Origin: Stramonita haemastoma
Lineage: Eukaryota; Mollusca; Gastropoda; Neogastropoda; Muricidae
Direction of reading: 5' to 3'
DNA length: 57,500 bases
Assembly: GCA_030674155.1 (NCBI GenBank)
Contig: CM060318.1
Coordinates: forward strand, 1,037,959 to 1,095,458
The notes beneath the pieces were generated by a model. The model made no database searches. It saw only the letters and a list, made by a program, of their open reading frames with translations, and was not told the origin of the DNA. Shown here piece after piece: positions 13,045 through 23,144 of this stretch; positions within the stretch are counted from its first letter, which is position 1; the number at the start of each line of letters is the position of its first letter. Both the position numbers and the translations under genes were made by a program.

Positions 13045-13720
13045 TCTATTTATTTGGTTGTTTATTCTTTTATATCGAGGATAATGGAATAAGCACTCAT
13101 GTCCATTTTTCATCCAGTCCCCGTGTGTGTGTGCAGTTTTGTAAATATTGTCATCTGTTCCCACCGGCACACGATGGCCTACTCTTATGAAAAGCGGAAC
13201 AGGATTTAACTTGTGCGCAAGAGGTTCTGCGTGCGTTCGCACACAGGACCTCGGTTTATAGTCTCATTCGAAAGACTTTTGGGGAGAATGGAGTCAGCAC
13301 TGATGTTAACTCCAGGGGAAAAATCCCTTCGAACGGGAGTCGAACTCGGGTGGTCAAATTGCCAGCGCAATGTTCTGGCTATTATGCTATCCCCTCCACG
13401 TGGTTGAAGTGATGTGCTTGTGATCTGCTGACCCGGGTTCGAATCTCGTTCAAGAAGATTTTTCCCCTGGAGTTAGCATCAGTGCGGACTCCACTCTCCC
13501 CCAAAAGTTCTTCCGATGAGACTATAAACCAAGGTCCCATGTGAGAACGCACGCAGAACATCTTGCGCACACGTTAAAACCTGTTCCGCTTTTCGGAAGA
13601 GTAAGCCATTGTGTGCTGGTGGAGATGACAAAGTTGACAAAGCTGCATACACACTGGGACTGGATGTAAAAAAAGCACACGAATACTTATTCCATTATCC
13701 TCGAAATTAAAGGAAAAAAA
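12934..13720 (+). mobile_element. SINE family 1 (copy E), split by a nested SINE
   Basis: The 5' tRNA-like head GGACGGGATAGCGTGGT lies at 12934-12950. The rest resumes at 13399 with CGTGGTTGAAGTGATGTGC, a B box (GGGTTCGAATCTCG) and the full family body, ending near ATTCCATTATCCTCGAAATT. The gap between the two parts is exactly another SINE on the opposite strand. Its head matches copy D (15038) rather than copy A. Confidence 0.85.
12951..13398 (-). mobile_element. SINE family 1 (copy C) nested inside copy E
   Basis: Minus-strand SINE with head at the right (GGGGATAGCATAATAGCCAG on the minus strand) and an expanded (TAAA)n tail, seen as about 100 bases of (TTTA)n at 12952-13053. CGTGGT is present on both sides (12945-12950 and 13399-13404) as a likely short TSD. 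The tail expansion means the insertion carried or seeded a microsatellite. Confidence 0.85.
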
Positions 13721-13834
13721 TGAACAGGGCATACAATCACAGATTCGCGCTTACGTTATCAATAGGTTTCATGCTAAGGGAAATACGTGCCTTAAATTTT
13801 AAGTAAAGTCATAAAGGGGACATAAGAGGAATTT

Positions 13835-13844
13835 ATCCCCTGAG

Positions 13845-13920
<76 letters not shown>

Positions 13921-13927
13921 GAGAGAG
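13835..13927. repeat. (GA)n microsatellite with GGA slips
   Basis: GA repeat interrupted by several GAGGAG phase changes. Confidence 0.95.
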
Positions 13928-14175
13928 CACCGTACAATGTAAGGTACTTAGTTTTGAACATAATGTATATAATACTCTCCCTTTATCAGTTTTATGGTTA
14001 TAGTCACAAAAAACGTACATAACCATATCATAATTATGATGGTCACAGTTATTCCGCTCACAGAAAAAAGATAATTAGATAAAAAGTTCACCGAAAATCA
14101 ATTACATTTGACACATATTAAGATAGAGAATACAAAAATATGAGGAAAACATTTCTCAATACAAATAGGTAACAC

Positions 14176-14179
<4 letters not shown>
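13928..14179. other. AT-rich anonymous sequence
   Basis: No gene, SINE head or LINE domain recognised. Confidence 0.5.
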
Positions 14180-14270
<91 letters not shown>

Positions 14271-14410
14271 TGCCTCTCCATTTCCTTCTTTCTTTTTTAA
14301 CTTTTTTTTAGCTTTTAATTATTTATTTTTTGCGATATATTGTGATTTTTTTTACACAAAATCTCATGTCGGGTGGATGTGTGTGTATGTGCGTGTGTGT
14401 GCACGCAAAG

Positions 14411-14505
<95 letters not shown>

Positions 14506-14560
14506 TGAGTGAGTGAGTGAGTGAGTGAGTGAGCATGTGTGTGTGTGTTTGTGTGTATGT
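14180..14560. repeat. (GA)n, then pyrimidine-rich repeat with (GT)n, copy 2
   Basis: (GA)n at 14180-14267 is followed by CCATTTCCTTCTTTC, a T-rich stretch, ATATTGTGATTTTTTTTAC and (GT)n (14411-14503). (GTGA)n at 14503-14532 and more GT follow. The leader is homologous to 8126-8270, so the (GT)n belongs to a dispersed repeat. Confidence 0.75.
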
Positions 14561-15034
14561 GTGCAGGCGGCGATTCTGTCATCATTGGCAAGATATTACT
14601 GCAGTGCGTCATCAGGCCCTCAGTACTGAAATAAAGTATCACTTTATCATAGCCTCCCCCTCCCCCCTCCACCGCCCCCCTCCCCTTACTGGCTCCAACT
14701 TTCTTCCTTCCATCAGTGGTGAAAAAGTCAGCACCTGCCCCCCCCCCCCCCCCCCCCCTCCACCCCCATTATTACAAGCAAAAGTACACAAAATGTCCAT
14801 TTTACATCTCACACTTATTTGGGTTTTTTTGGTGTTACCCCCGAAATACAGTTTTGATACAACCACTTTATGACAACCATCTCCCCTTCTCTTCCCCCCC
14901 CCCCCTTACTGTAACCCCAATCCCCGGAAAGCCATGCTGTTGCCATCCCTCCCTGTGGCGGGGATAGGGCCTGTACATGTAGTTGCCTGTTTATTGTGAG
15001 GTGTGCGTGTGTGTGAGAGTGTTTTGAACACCGT
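14561..15034. other. Anonymous sequence with long poly-C runs
   Basis: Poly-C tracts lie at about 14737-14758 and 14896-14905. Open frames around them are proline- or glycine-rich artefacts. No gene recognised. Confidence 0.5.
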
Positions 15035-15037
15035 GGA

Positions 15038-15382
15038 GGATGGGATAGCCTGGTGGTTACGCTGATGCGCTTGCGCTTGTGATCTGCTGACCCAGGTTCG
15101 AATCTCGTTCAAGATTTTTCCACTGGCGTTAACATCAGCACCAACCCCACTGCCCCCAAACATCCTTCCATGAGACCGAGGTCCCGTGTGCGAACCCACA
15201 GAACACCATGCGTACGCATTATAACCCGTTCCTTTTTTTGAAAGAGTAGGCCATTGTGTGCCGGGGGGAAAGGATGACAAAATTGAAAGAACTGCATACA
15301 CATGGGTACTGGATGTAAAAAAGGCACATAAATGCCTATTCCATTTTCCTCGAAATAAAAGACTGAACTAAAAGAATAAAAA
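15038..15382 (+). mobile_element. SINE family 1 (copy D), near full length
   Basis: The head GGATGGGATAGCCTGGTGGT gives a Pol III A-box-like TAGCCTGGTGG. The B-box match GGTTCGAATCTC is at 15095-15106. The family body follows (GAGTAGGCCATTGTGTGCC) and then the tail block ending TATTCCATTTTCCTCGAAAT and an A-rich end. Small deletions occur in the body. It has no coding capacity. Confidence 0.88.
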
Positions 15383-15457
15383 CATCATTCAATCATTGGC
15401 TTTCTACTGTCTGTCACACTCTCACAGCCACTCCTCTAAATACAATATGAGAAGGAG

Positions 15458-15710
15458 GGTGGCGGATGGTTAAGACGTTAACCTGCCAACAGGTAAACCG
15501 CGAGGTTCTGAGTTCCATTCCCAGCCTCGCCTTTTCTTCCAAGTTTGACAAAAAAATCGAAGTAAATATCAAAGTCCTTGGATGAGACTATAAGCCGAGG
15601 CCCTCGTGCGAACACACAGAGAACATCTTGCGCACATGGTAAAAACCCAGTCCGCCTTTAAGATGAGTAGGCCATTGTGTGCCGGTAGGAACAGATGACG
15701 GAAAACAAGA
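15458..15710 (+). mobile_element. SINE with a different tRNA-like head on the family 1 body
   Basis: The head GGTGGCGGATGGTTAAGACG followed by GAGTTCCATTCCCAG resembles a tRNA of the Leu/Ser type and is unlike the heads of copies A and D. The body from CCTTGGATGAGACTATAAGC through CTTGCGCACATGG to GAGTAGGCCATTGTGTGCCG is the family 1 body. The 3' tail block is lost after about 15710. I read it as a chimeric SINE made by head exchange. Confidence 0.7.
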
Positions 15711-15879
15711 CCCAGCAAGCACACGGGTGTCGTGTTTGGACACCATCCCCGAAGTCGGAATGCGGCTACCTAAATGTTAGGAGGAAGACACGGTCACAGA
15801 GCGATAGATCTCGCCAGTGGTGAACCTCGGAGGTCTAGAGGAACAAAAAGAAAAAAACGACACACTATAACCACCAACC
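15711..15879. other. Anonymous spacer
   Basis: Short unique-looking sequence between the SINE and the start of the 29 bp minisatellite. Nothing recognised. Confidence 0.4.
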
Positions 15880-16545
15880 CCAAACAACACTGGCCCAGAA
15901 CAGCTGTAACAGCTAACGCGAAACAAAAAGAATGAGCAGGTTACAAGTTTTGCCAACCCTTAACAACATGTAACACAGTACAACCGCCAACCCAAACTAG
16001 TAGCGCTACCTCTGACAACCCAAAACATGTACAACTACAGCCGCTGACCTGAATCCTCTAACGGGACAACTGCCTACATGAAACCCGTATTGTTACAACT
16101 GCCAACTTGAAACGTGTAACATCACAGTTACGACATGAAACGTGTAACATTACAACTGCCAACCTGAAATGTTTACAACTGCCAACTTGAAACGAGTAAC
16201 ATTACAACTGCCAACGTGAAACGTGTAACATTACAACTGCCAACTTGAAATGCGTAACATTACAACTGCCAGTGTGTAACATTACAACTGCCAACGTGTA
16301 AAATCACAACTGCCAATTTGAAACGTGTAACATTAAAACTGCCAAACTGTAACATGTAACATTCAAACTGCCAAAGTGTTACATTGCAACTACCTACCCG
16401 AAACGTGTAATATTACAACTGCCAACATAAAACATGTAACATTAAAACTGACAACCTGAAACTTGTAACAACTGCCTACCTGACGTGTGTAACGTTATAA
16501 CTGCCAATCAAAAACAATGTACCAACTACAGCCGCTAACACGAAA
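15880..16545. repeat. 29 bp minisatellite (array I)
   Basis: Degenerate units centred on GAAACGTGTAACATTACAAC followed by TGCCAACTT. They are clear from about 16080 to 16500 and fade upstream. Individual units are shortened. It grades into array II. Confidence 0.85.
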
Positions 16546-17130
16546 CAAAACTTAAACACTATTTTTTAATACTGAACCTAAAAACAAAAACAGACGTACA
16601 ACATCCTATACCAACCACTTCAAACAAAACGGGTCTATAACGCATACTGTGTAGCCCTATCATCTATAAAATGAACAACACATATTTATAACTCGTACTT
16701 TGTAGCGCTATCGTCAATAGAACGAATAAAGCGTATCTATAACTCGTACTTTGTAGCACTATCGATTATAAAACCTAAACAAAGCGTATCCAAAAATCGT
16801 ACTTTGTAGCCCAATCATCTATAAAACCTAAACAAAACGTATCTATAACTCGTACTTTGTAGCACTATCGACCATAAAACCTAAACAAAACGGCTCTGTA
16901 ACACATTGTAGGCTATTATCTACAAAACCTAAACAAAAGGGATCTATAACACATTGTACCCTATCTTATAAAAAAAATGGCTCTATAACATTGCAGTGCT
17001 ATAAACTATGAAACTTAAAATGGCTCTATTGTAGCGCTATTGTCTAAAAAACCTAAACAAAAAATGTAGTGCTATGAACTATAAAACCTAAACAAAAGGA
17101 TCTATAACATTGTAGCGATGTCCTCTATAA
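16546..17130. repeat. 47-53 bp minisatellite (array II), proximal part
   Basis: Units carry CCTAAACAAAACG, TCTATAACTCGTACTTTGTAG (later ATAACATTGTAGCGCTATC) and TCTATAAAA. Homologous units continue beyond the LINE at 18656, so the array predates that insertion. Confidence 0.85.
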
Positions 17131-17140
17131 CTCATTTCTG

Positions 17141-17821
17141 GTAAAATTTGCGGACGACAGTGCTCTTCTGTCTCTCTTATCTGGATCAGTCCTAGACCAT
17201 GGTCCAGCCCTTACCGAGTTCGTAGATTGGTGTGATGAGGCCTATCTGGAGCTAAATGTTTCTAAAACTAAAGACCTTCCTATTGATTTCAGAAGATCGG
17301 AGAACACTTCTGAGAATACCATCATCCATAGTGAAGAAGCTGAAAACGTTTTGAAATACAAATATCTGGGAACTGTTTTTGACCACAAGCTAAAGTGGGA
17401 TGCTAACACTGACGCCATTGTCAAAAAGGGGCAACAACGTGTGCATTTTCTGAGGAAGCTTAACTCATTTTTTGTCGACAAAAAGATTCTTTCTTTGTTC
17501 TACAAGTCTTATATAGAGAGCGTTTTAAGTTTTGCTTTCATTTGCTGGTACAATAACCTCAGCATTAAGAACAAGAATGGTCTTCAGAGAATTGTGAGAA
17601 TCTGCTCTAAAATTATCGGAGAAGAACAAACAGACCTCGGGTCGTTTTGTAATCAGCAGCTTGTACGTAAAGCAAGAGCCATTTTGGCCGATTCCTCCCA
17701 CGCTCTGTTTTCAGAATTTCAATTGTTGCCTTCAGGACGTCGTTTTCAATGCCACAACAGCAAAACAAACAGAAAAAGGAATTCCTTTGTGCCAGTAGCT
17801 ATCCGAGTTCTAAACTCATAA
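17141..17821 (+). pseudogene. LINE reverse-transcriptase C-terminal fragment
   Basis: A single open frame from the 5' truncation point to a stop at 17821, about 226 codons. The first residues are the catalytic motif VKFADDSALLS (RT motif C, FADD). The thumb-region signature KYKYLGTVFD...LKW and the C-terminal NSFVPVAIRVLNS, typical of CR1/L2/Jockey-type LINEs, follow. Everything upstream is missing: endonuclease, RT motifs 0 to B and any ORF1. The frame is intact over what remains, so the insertion is comparatively young. It cannot be a working enzyme. The first in-frame ATG is at 17351, well after motif C. Confidence 0.88.
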
Positions 17822-17885
17822 TAACACTGACTGAGGTTGTTTGTTTTTGTTTTTGTTTGTTTGTTTGTTTGTTTGTTTGTTTGCT

Positions 17886-17886
<1 letters not shown>

Positions 17887-17957
<71 letters not shown>

Positions 17958-18018
17958 TGTGTCTGTGTCTGTGTCTGTGTGTCTGTGTGTCTGTGTGTCT
18001 GTGTGTCTGTGTGTGTAA
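17887..18018. repeat. (GT)n/(GTCT)n inside the LINE 3' UTR
   Basis: (GT)n about 70 bases long passing into GTCTGT repeats. It lies between the RT stop codon and the element's 3' end. Confidence 0.95.
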
Positions 18019-18655
18019 GCTTCTCTGAATTACTTACCTGCCACTGTTATGTATGTAGCCAATGCATACAGGCGTGCACATACATGCATATGTACCCATA
18101 AAATAAGTATGTCTTATTTTTGGCTTTATTGGTTTTTTTGAATTGCTTGTAAATTCACATGTCTTCTACCAATTATGTGCGTGTGGGGGGGGGGGGGGGA
18201 CGGGTGGGTGTGGATGGTGTGTATGGATAGGGGGGGGAGCGTGTGTGTATGTGTGAGTGTGGGGGGGGTGGGGTGGTGGGGGTGGTGTGGATTGTATGGG
18301 GAGGGGGGGAGCGTGTGTGTGTGTGTGTGTGTATGCATGTATATGTGCGGGTGTGAACGCGTGCGTATAATGTGTAAATAATGGTGATCATATGTCTTTT
18401 CTAGTCAATGGTTTTTAAGAACATTGTATCTAAACATTGGTGTGTGTATGCGTGTGTTTGCGTGTGTGCAAGCGCGCGCGTGTAGAGTGTGAGTGTTTGT
18501 GATATTTTATTTGTAGTTATATAATGTTTGAACAAATAAGAAATGTAGCTCCTTCGTGTGTTTGATTATGATTTGTATCAATATGCCTGTCAGTATTGTA
18601 ATTGCCCTTCAGGGATGATTAAAGTGTTTTTGACTTGACTTGACTTGACTTGACT

Positions 18656-18840
18656 AAAGCCTTAACAAAACTGATCTGTATTTTTTATAAAATTAAAACG
18701 AAACATCTATAACATTGTAGCGCTGTCATCTACGAAACTTAAACAAAACGGCTCTTATAAACCTAGACGAAACTGCTCTTATAAACCTAGACAAAACGGA
18801 TCTATAACATTGTAGCTATATTATCTATAAAACTTAAACA
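18656..18840. repeat. Array II, distal part
   Basis: Units with ATAACATTGTAGCGCTGTC and AAACTTAAACAAAACGGCTC continue the pattern seen before the LINE. Confidence 0.85.
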
Positions 18841-19800
18841 AAACGGCTCTTCTAAACCTAAAAAAAACCTAAACAAAACGGCTCTTATAAACCTAAACAA
18901 AACAGCTTTTATAAACCTAAACAAAACGGCTTTTATAAACCTAAACAAAACGGCTTTTATAAACCTAAACAAAACGGCTCGTATAAAATTGAACAAAACG
19001 GCTTTTATAAACCTAAACAAAGCAAAACGGCTTTTATAAACCTAAACAAAACGGCTTTTATAAACCTAAACAAAACGGCTTTTATAAACCTAAACAAAAC
19101 GGCTTTTATAAACCTAAACAAAACAGCTTTCATAAACCTAAACAAAACGGCTCGTATAAACTTGAACAAAACGGCTTTTATAAACCTAAACAAAAAAAAC
19201 GGCTTTTATAAACCTAAACAAAACAGCTTTTATAAACCTAAACAAAACGGCTTTTATAAACCTAAACAAAACAGCTTTTATAAACCTAAACAAAACGGCT
19301 CGTATAAACTTGAACAAAACGGCTTTTATAAACCTAAACAAAACAAAACGGCTTTTATAAACCTAAACAAAACAGCTTTTATAAACCTAAACAAAACGGC
19401 TTTTATAAACCTAAACAAAACGGCTTTTATAAACCTAAACAAAACAAAACGGCTTTTATAAACCTAAACAAAACGGCTCGTATAAACTTGAACAAAACGG
19501 CTTTTATAAACCTAAACAAAACAAAACGGCTTTTATAAACCTAAACAAAACAGCTTTTATAAACTTAAACAAAACGGCTTTTATAAACCTAAACAAAACA
19601 AAACGGCTTTTATAAACCTAAACAAAACGGCTCGTATAAACTTGAACAAAACGGCTTTTATAAACCTAAACAAAACAAAACGGCTTTTATAAACTTAAAC
19701 AAAACAAAACAGCTTTTATAAACCTAAACAAAACAAAACGGCTTTTATAAACCTAAACAAAACGGCTCGTATAAACTCGAACAAAACGGCTCTTCTAAAC
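18841..19800. repeat. 24 bp minisatellite (AAACGGCTTTTATAAACCTA)
   Basis: About 40 units of AACGGCTTTTATAAACCTAA plus ACAA. Variants include AACAGC, GGCTCGTATAAACTTG and extra AAAAC inserts of 5 bp. A recurring set of GGCTTTTATAA and GGCTCGTATAA units hints at a higher-order period. The 24 bp unit encodes an 8-residue repeat on either strand, but the 5 bp inserts break the frame, so it is not a gene. Confidence 0.95.
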
Positions 19801-20060
19801 AAAAAGGCTCATAAACATAACGAAACGGATCTATAACACATTGTAGCGCTATCACCTATAAAACCTAAACGAAATGGCTCTATAACACATTCTAGTGCTA
19901 TCATCTATAAAACCTAAACAAAACGGCTCTATAACATTGTAGCGCTATCATGTATCATAAAATATAAACAAAACGGCTCAATAACATTGTATCATCTAAA
20001 TAACCTAAACAAAACGGATGTATAACATTGTAGCCCTATAAAACCTAAAACAACCATCTA
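19801..20060. repeat. Array II resumes after the 24 bp array
   Basis: Units again contain CTATAACATTGTAGCGCTAT and AAACCTAAACAAAACGGCTC. The 24 bp array is therefore embedded in array II and probably derived from part of its unit. Confidence 0.85.
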
Positions 20061-20270
20061 TATAAAACACACCAACTTGAAACAAAAGTAGAGTACTCTC
20101 TCACCTCGGGTGATAACGGGATACAAAAGAAAAGTGTCTTTAAAGCTGTACAACCACAACCATCTATATAAAACACTAAGGACCAGGGAAATAACACCTG
20201 TCTATAACCAGTACAAAACAAACTGACCACCAATTTAAAATAAAAAAATCAATACAGGCAATGCCATTAA
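20061..20270. other. Transition sequence between arrays
   Basis: A short direct duplication around CAACCATCTATATAAAACAC (20051 and 20157). No gene. Confidence 0.5.
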
Positions 20271-21640
20271 TAATTATACTATTGACTCTAATCTGAAACA
20301 AAAGGTGTAACACACACAATATTTGATATACTGGTACTCCAACCTGGCCTGAAACAAAACGTTTAATGCAATATTTGATCATATGCTGTTAACTCTAATA
20401 AGAAAAAGCACGTGTAATACACACAATATTTAATATACTTTGAACTCAAATCTGAAACAAAATGTCTAACACACAATATCATTTTAATATACTGTGTACC
20501 TCCAACCTTAAACAAAACGTGTGACACACACAATATTCAAAATAATATAATGTTTAATCTGAAACAAAACGTGTAGTACACACAGTATCTATTACACTGT
20601 TAACTCCAAACCAAAACAAAGCTGTACTTCACAAAACATTTAATTTATTATGAACTCCAACCTTAAACAAAACGTGTACTACACACACTATTTAATATAT
20701 CATGAACTCCAACCTAAAACAAAACGTGTGATACACACACTATTTCATATAGTGCTAACTCGATCTAATCTGAAACAAAGAAGTGCAATACACACAATAG
20801 TTAATATACTGTTACTCCACCCCAAAACAAAAACGTGTAATACACACAACATTTAATATTATTGTTACTCCACCCCAAAACAAAACATGTGGTACAATAT
20901 TTGATATACTGCTTACTCTAATGTGAAACAAAACGTGAAATACAATATATACTGTCAACTATAATATGAAACAAACGTGTAATACGCACAATATTTAATA
21001 TATTGTTAACTCGAATCTGAAACAAAACGTGTAATACACACAATATTTAATATATTGTTAACTCGAATCTGAAACAAAACGTGTAATACACACAATATTT
21101 AATATATTGTTAACTCGAATCTGAAACAAAACGTGTAATACACACTATTTAATATATTGTTAACTCGAATCTGAAACAAAATGTGTAATACACACAATAT
21201 TTAATATACTGTTAACTATAATCTGAAACGAAACGTGTAATACACACAATGTTTAGTAATAGACTGTTGACTATAATCTAAAACAAAACATGTGATACAC
21301 ACACTATTTAATGATAACCTGTTAACTGTTACTTGAAACAAAAGGTGTAATATACACAATCTTTAATAATATACTATTGATGCCAACCTTAGAATAAAAT
21401 GTGTAATATACACGATATTTAGTCATGTACAATTAATGCCTACATTAAAACAAAACGTGTAATACACACATTATTCAATATACTGTTATCTTCAATCTGA
21501 AGCAAAAGGTGTCATACACACATTATTCAATATACTGTTATCTTCAATCTGAAGCAAAACGTGTCATACACGCATTACGTAATATACAGTTACTTCAATC
21601 TAAAACAAAATGTGTCATACACACATTATTTAATAATTCG
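20271..21640. repeat. 52 bp minisatellite (array III)
   Basis: About 25 units of CTGAAACAAAACGTGTAATA, CACACAATATTTAATATA and TGTTAACTCGAAT. Five units around 20990-21220 are nearly identical with a 52 bp period; flanking ones are degenerate. It shares the GAAACAAAACGTGTA core with arrays I and II. Confidence 0.92.
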
Positions 21641-21990
21641 TAAATTCAGTTGTGGTTGAATTAAGATTATTTAAAGTCTAATTATGGGCAATGAGCAATT
21701 ACGGGAGATACGATGTGTGCGTATTTAGCCAAATTTTAGACAGGAATGACCTCTCATATAAACTCCAATACCTGGGCAGGTAAAAGAGGATCATTAAGAG
21801 CCCAGATGGGTGGGCACGTCATTGCTCCTTCCCACCACAAGACTACATAATCCCAATCCAACCACAACTTACAGGTAAGTCCCCTTGACTTGATAAATTA
21901 TTGCATTTTCTAGCGATGAGTCATTCACAGCCACGTGAGATCTCAAGAGGTCATGATACCTGAAACAGTCATTACAGAAATATAATTTAT
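21641..21990. other. Anonymous sequence
   Basis: No gene recognised. The sequence near 21865-21895 (CTTACAGGTAAGTCCCCTTG) contains a good-looking 5' splice-site match but has no supporting exon. Confidence 0.4.
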
Positions 21991-21995
21991 CCCGT

Positions 21996-23140
21996 TTTTT
22001 CCGCAGTAACAGAGCCCACGGCACCAAGAGTCCTCTACTATATCCATACACGCCTTACTTGCGTCTTTGATATGGGTGGCGCCGTTATTGTGGCGACACC
22101 AAAGCCCCAAAGAGGGCCCCCTGGCTTGAATCTTGCAAATCTGTCGGAACAAAAGGTGGTGCAGTATACCGAACAATGCATTCTATCACACAGAATAAGG
22201 ATGCTATGATAATGAAAGTACAGTATTATGCACCACAGCACAATGCAGGGCCGCCGTGACATGCCTACACACAAAAAACGCACAGGCAAATAGGTGCGCA
22301 TGCACGTGCACATACATACATCCACTGTTACAGCGCATGTCATGAAGATGTGATGAAACACCGGTTTGAGTCCCGCTCTTTTCCTAATTTTCCGCAATAA
22401 CAGAGCCCACAGAACCAAGAGAGAGCTCTACTATACGCACACATACCTTACCAGCGTCTTTGATAGGGGTGGCGCCGTTCAAGTGGCGACACCACAGCCC
22501 CGAAGAGGGCCCTCTGGCTCGAATCTAGCAAACCTGTTGGAACGAAAGCTGATGCAGTATACGGAACATTACATATTATTATTATTACACATAAAAATGA
22601 TGATGACATACAATGTAATGCACCACACCACAGTGCAGGGCCATTGCTACATAACCACTTACAAAAAACACAGGCAAACACGCGCACAGCACGCATGCAC
22701 ACATAAACATATCCAAGAATTAGTCGATTTCGAGAAGATGTGACGAGGCACTGGATTGAGTCCTGCTCTACCGGACTTTTTCACAGTAACAGAGCCCACA
22801 GCACCGAAAGAATGCTCTACAATATCCATACATCACCTTGCTAGCATCTTTGATATGGGTGGCGCTTTTATTGTGGATACATCACAGACCTGAGAAGGCC
22901 TACTGGCTCCAATCGGAAAGGGGTGGGGTATACGGAACATTACATTATTACTACACTTACTAATGATGAACATACACAAAACAATGCACCACACCATAGT
23001 GCAGGGCCGCCGCTACATGACCACACACATAAAAAACACTCAAGCAAGCACGCCGCGCGCGCTCATGCACGCACAATACGCATATAATGCATATACAAAG
23101 CATGTGAAAGCATTGATCTTTTGCTTTTGTCGGGCACGCA
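21996..23140. repeat. Three-copy tandem repeat, period about 393 bp
   Basis: Units start with TTTTCCGCAGTAACAGAGCC or a variant at 21996, 22388 and 22782. All share TCTTTGATATGGGTGGCGCC, AGGGCCCTCTGGCTCGAATC, TGCACCACACCACAGTGCAG and a CA-rich end. The first two copies are closest; the third has deletions. The TATGGGTGGCGCCGTTATTG segment, with GCGACACCA following, is the best conserved. No coding potential was seen; function or parent element is unknown. Confidence 0.85.
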
Positions 23141-23144
23141 ACGT

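Larger units (their letters stand above)
17131..18655 (+). mobile_element. 5'-truncated LINE with (TTGAC)n 3' tail inserted in array II
   Basis: About 1.5 kb element: the C-terminal half of a reverse transcriptase, then a 3' UTR with (GTTT)n, a long (GT)n (17890-17956) and a G-rich block (18180-18310). The terminal block is CCTGTCAGTATTGTAATTGC, GATTAAAGTGTTTTTGACTT and four TTGAC units. Related 3' ends lie on the minus strand at 44782-45018. Minisatellite units on both sides show the insertion point. I could not define a clean TSD. Confidence 0.85.

Noticed and set aside
12952..13053. (TTTA)n as an independent microsatellite
   Set aside because: It is better explained as the expanded A-rich tail of the minus-strand SINE that follows.
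17090..17145. TSD for the LINE at 17131-18655
   Set aside because: No direct repeat of convincing length could be matched; the surrounding minisatellite makes short matches meaningless.
21865..21895. Splice donor CAGGTAAGT
   Set aside because: No exon or acceptor supports it; single motif matches of this length are common.
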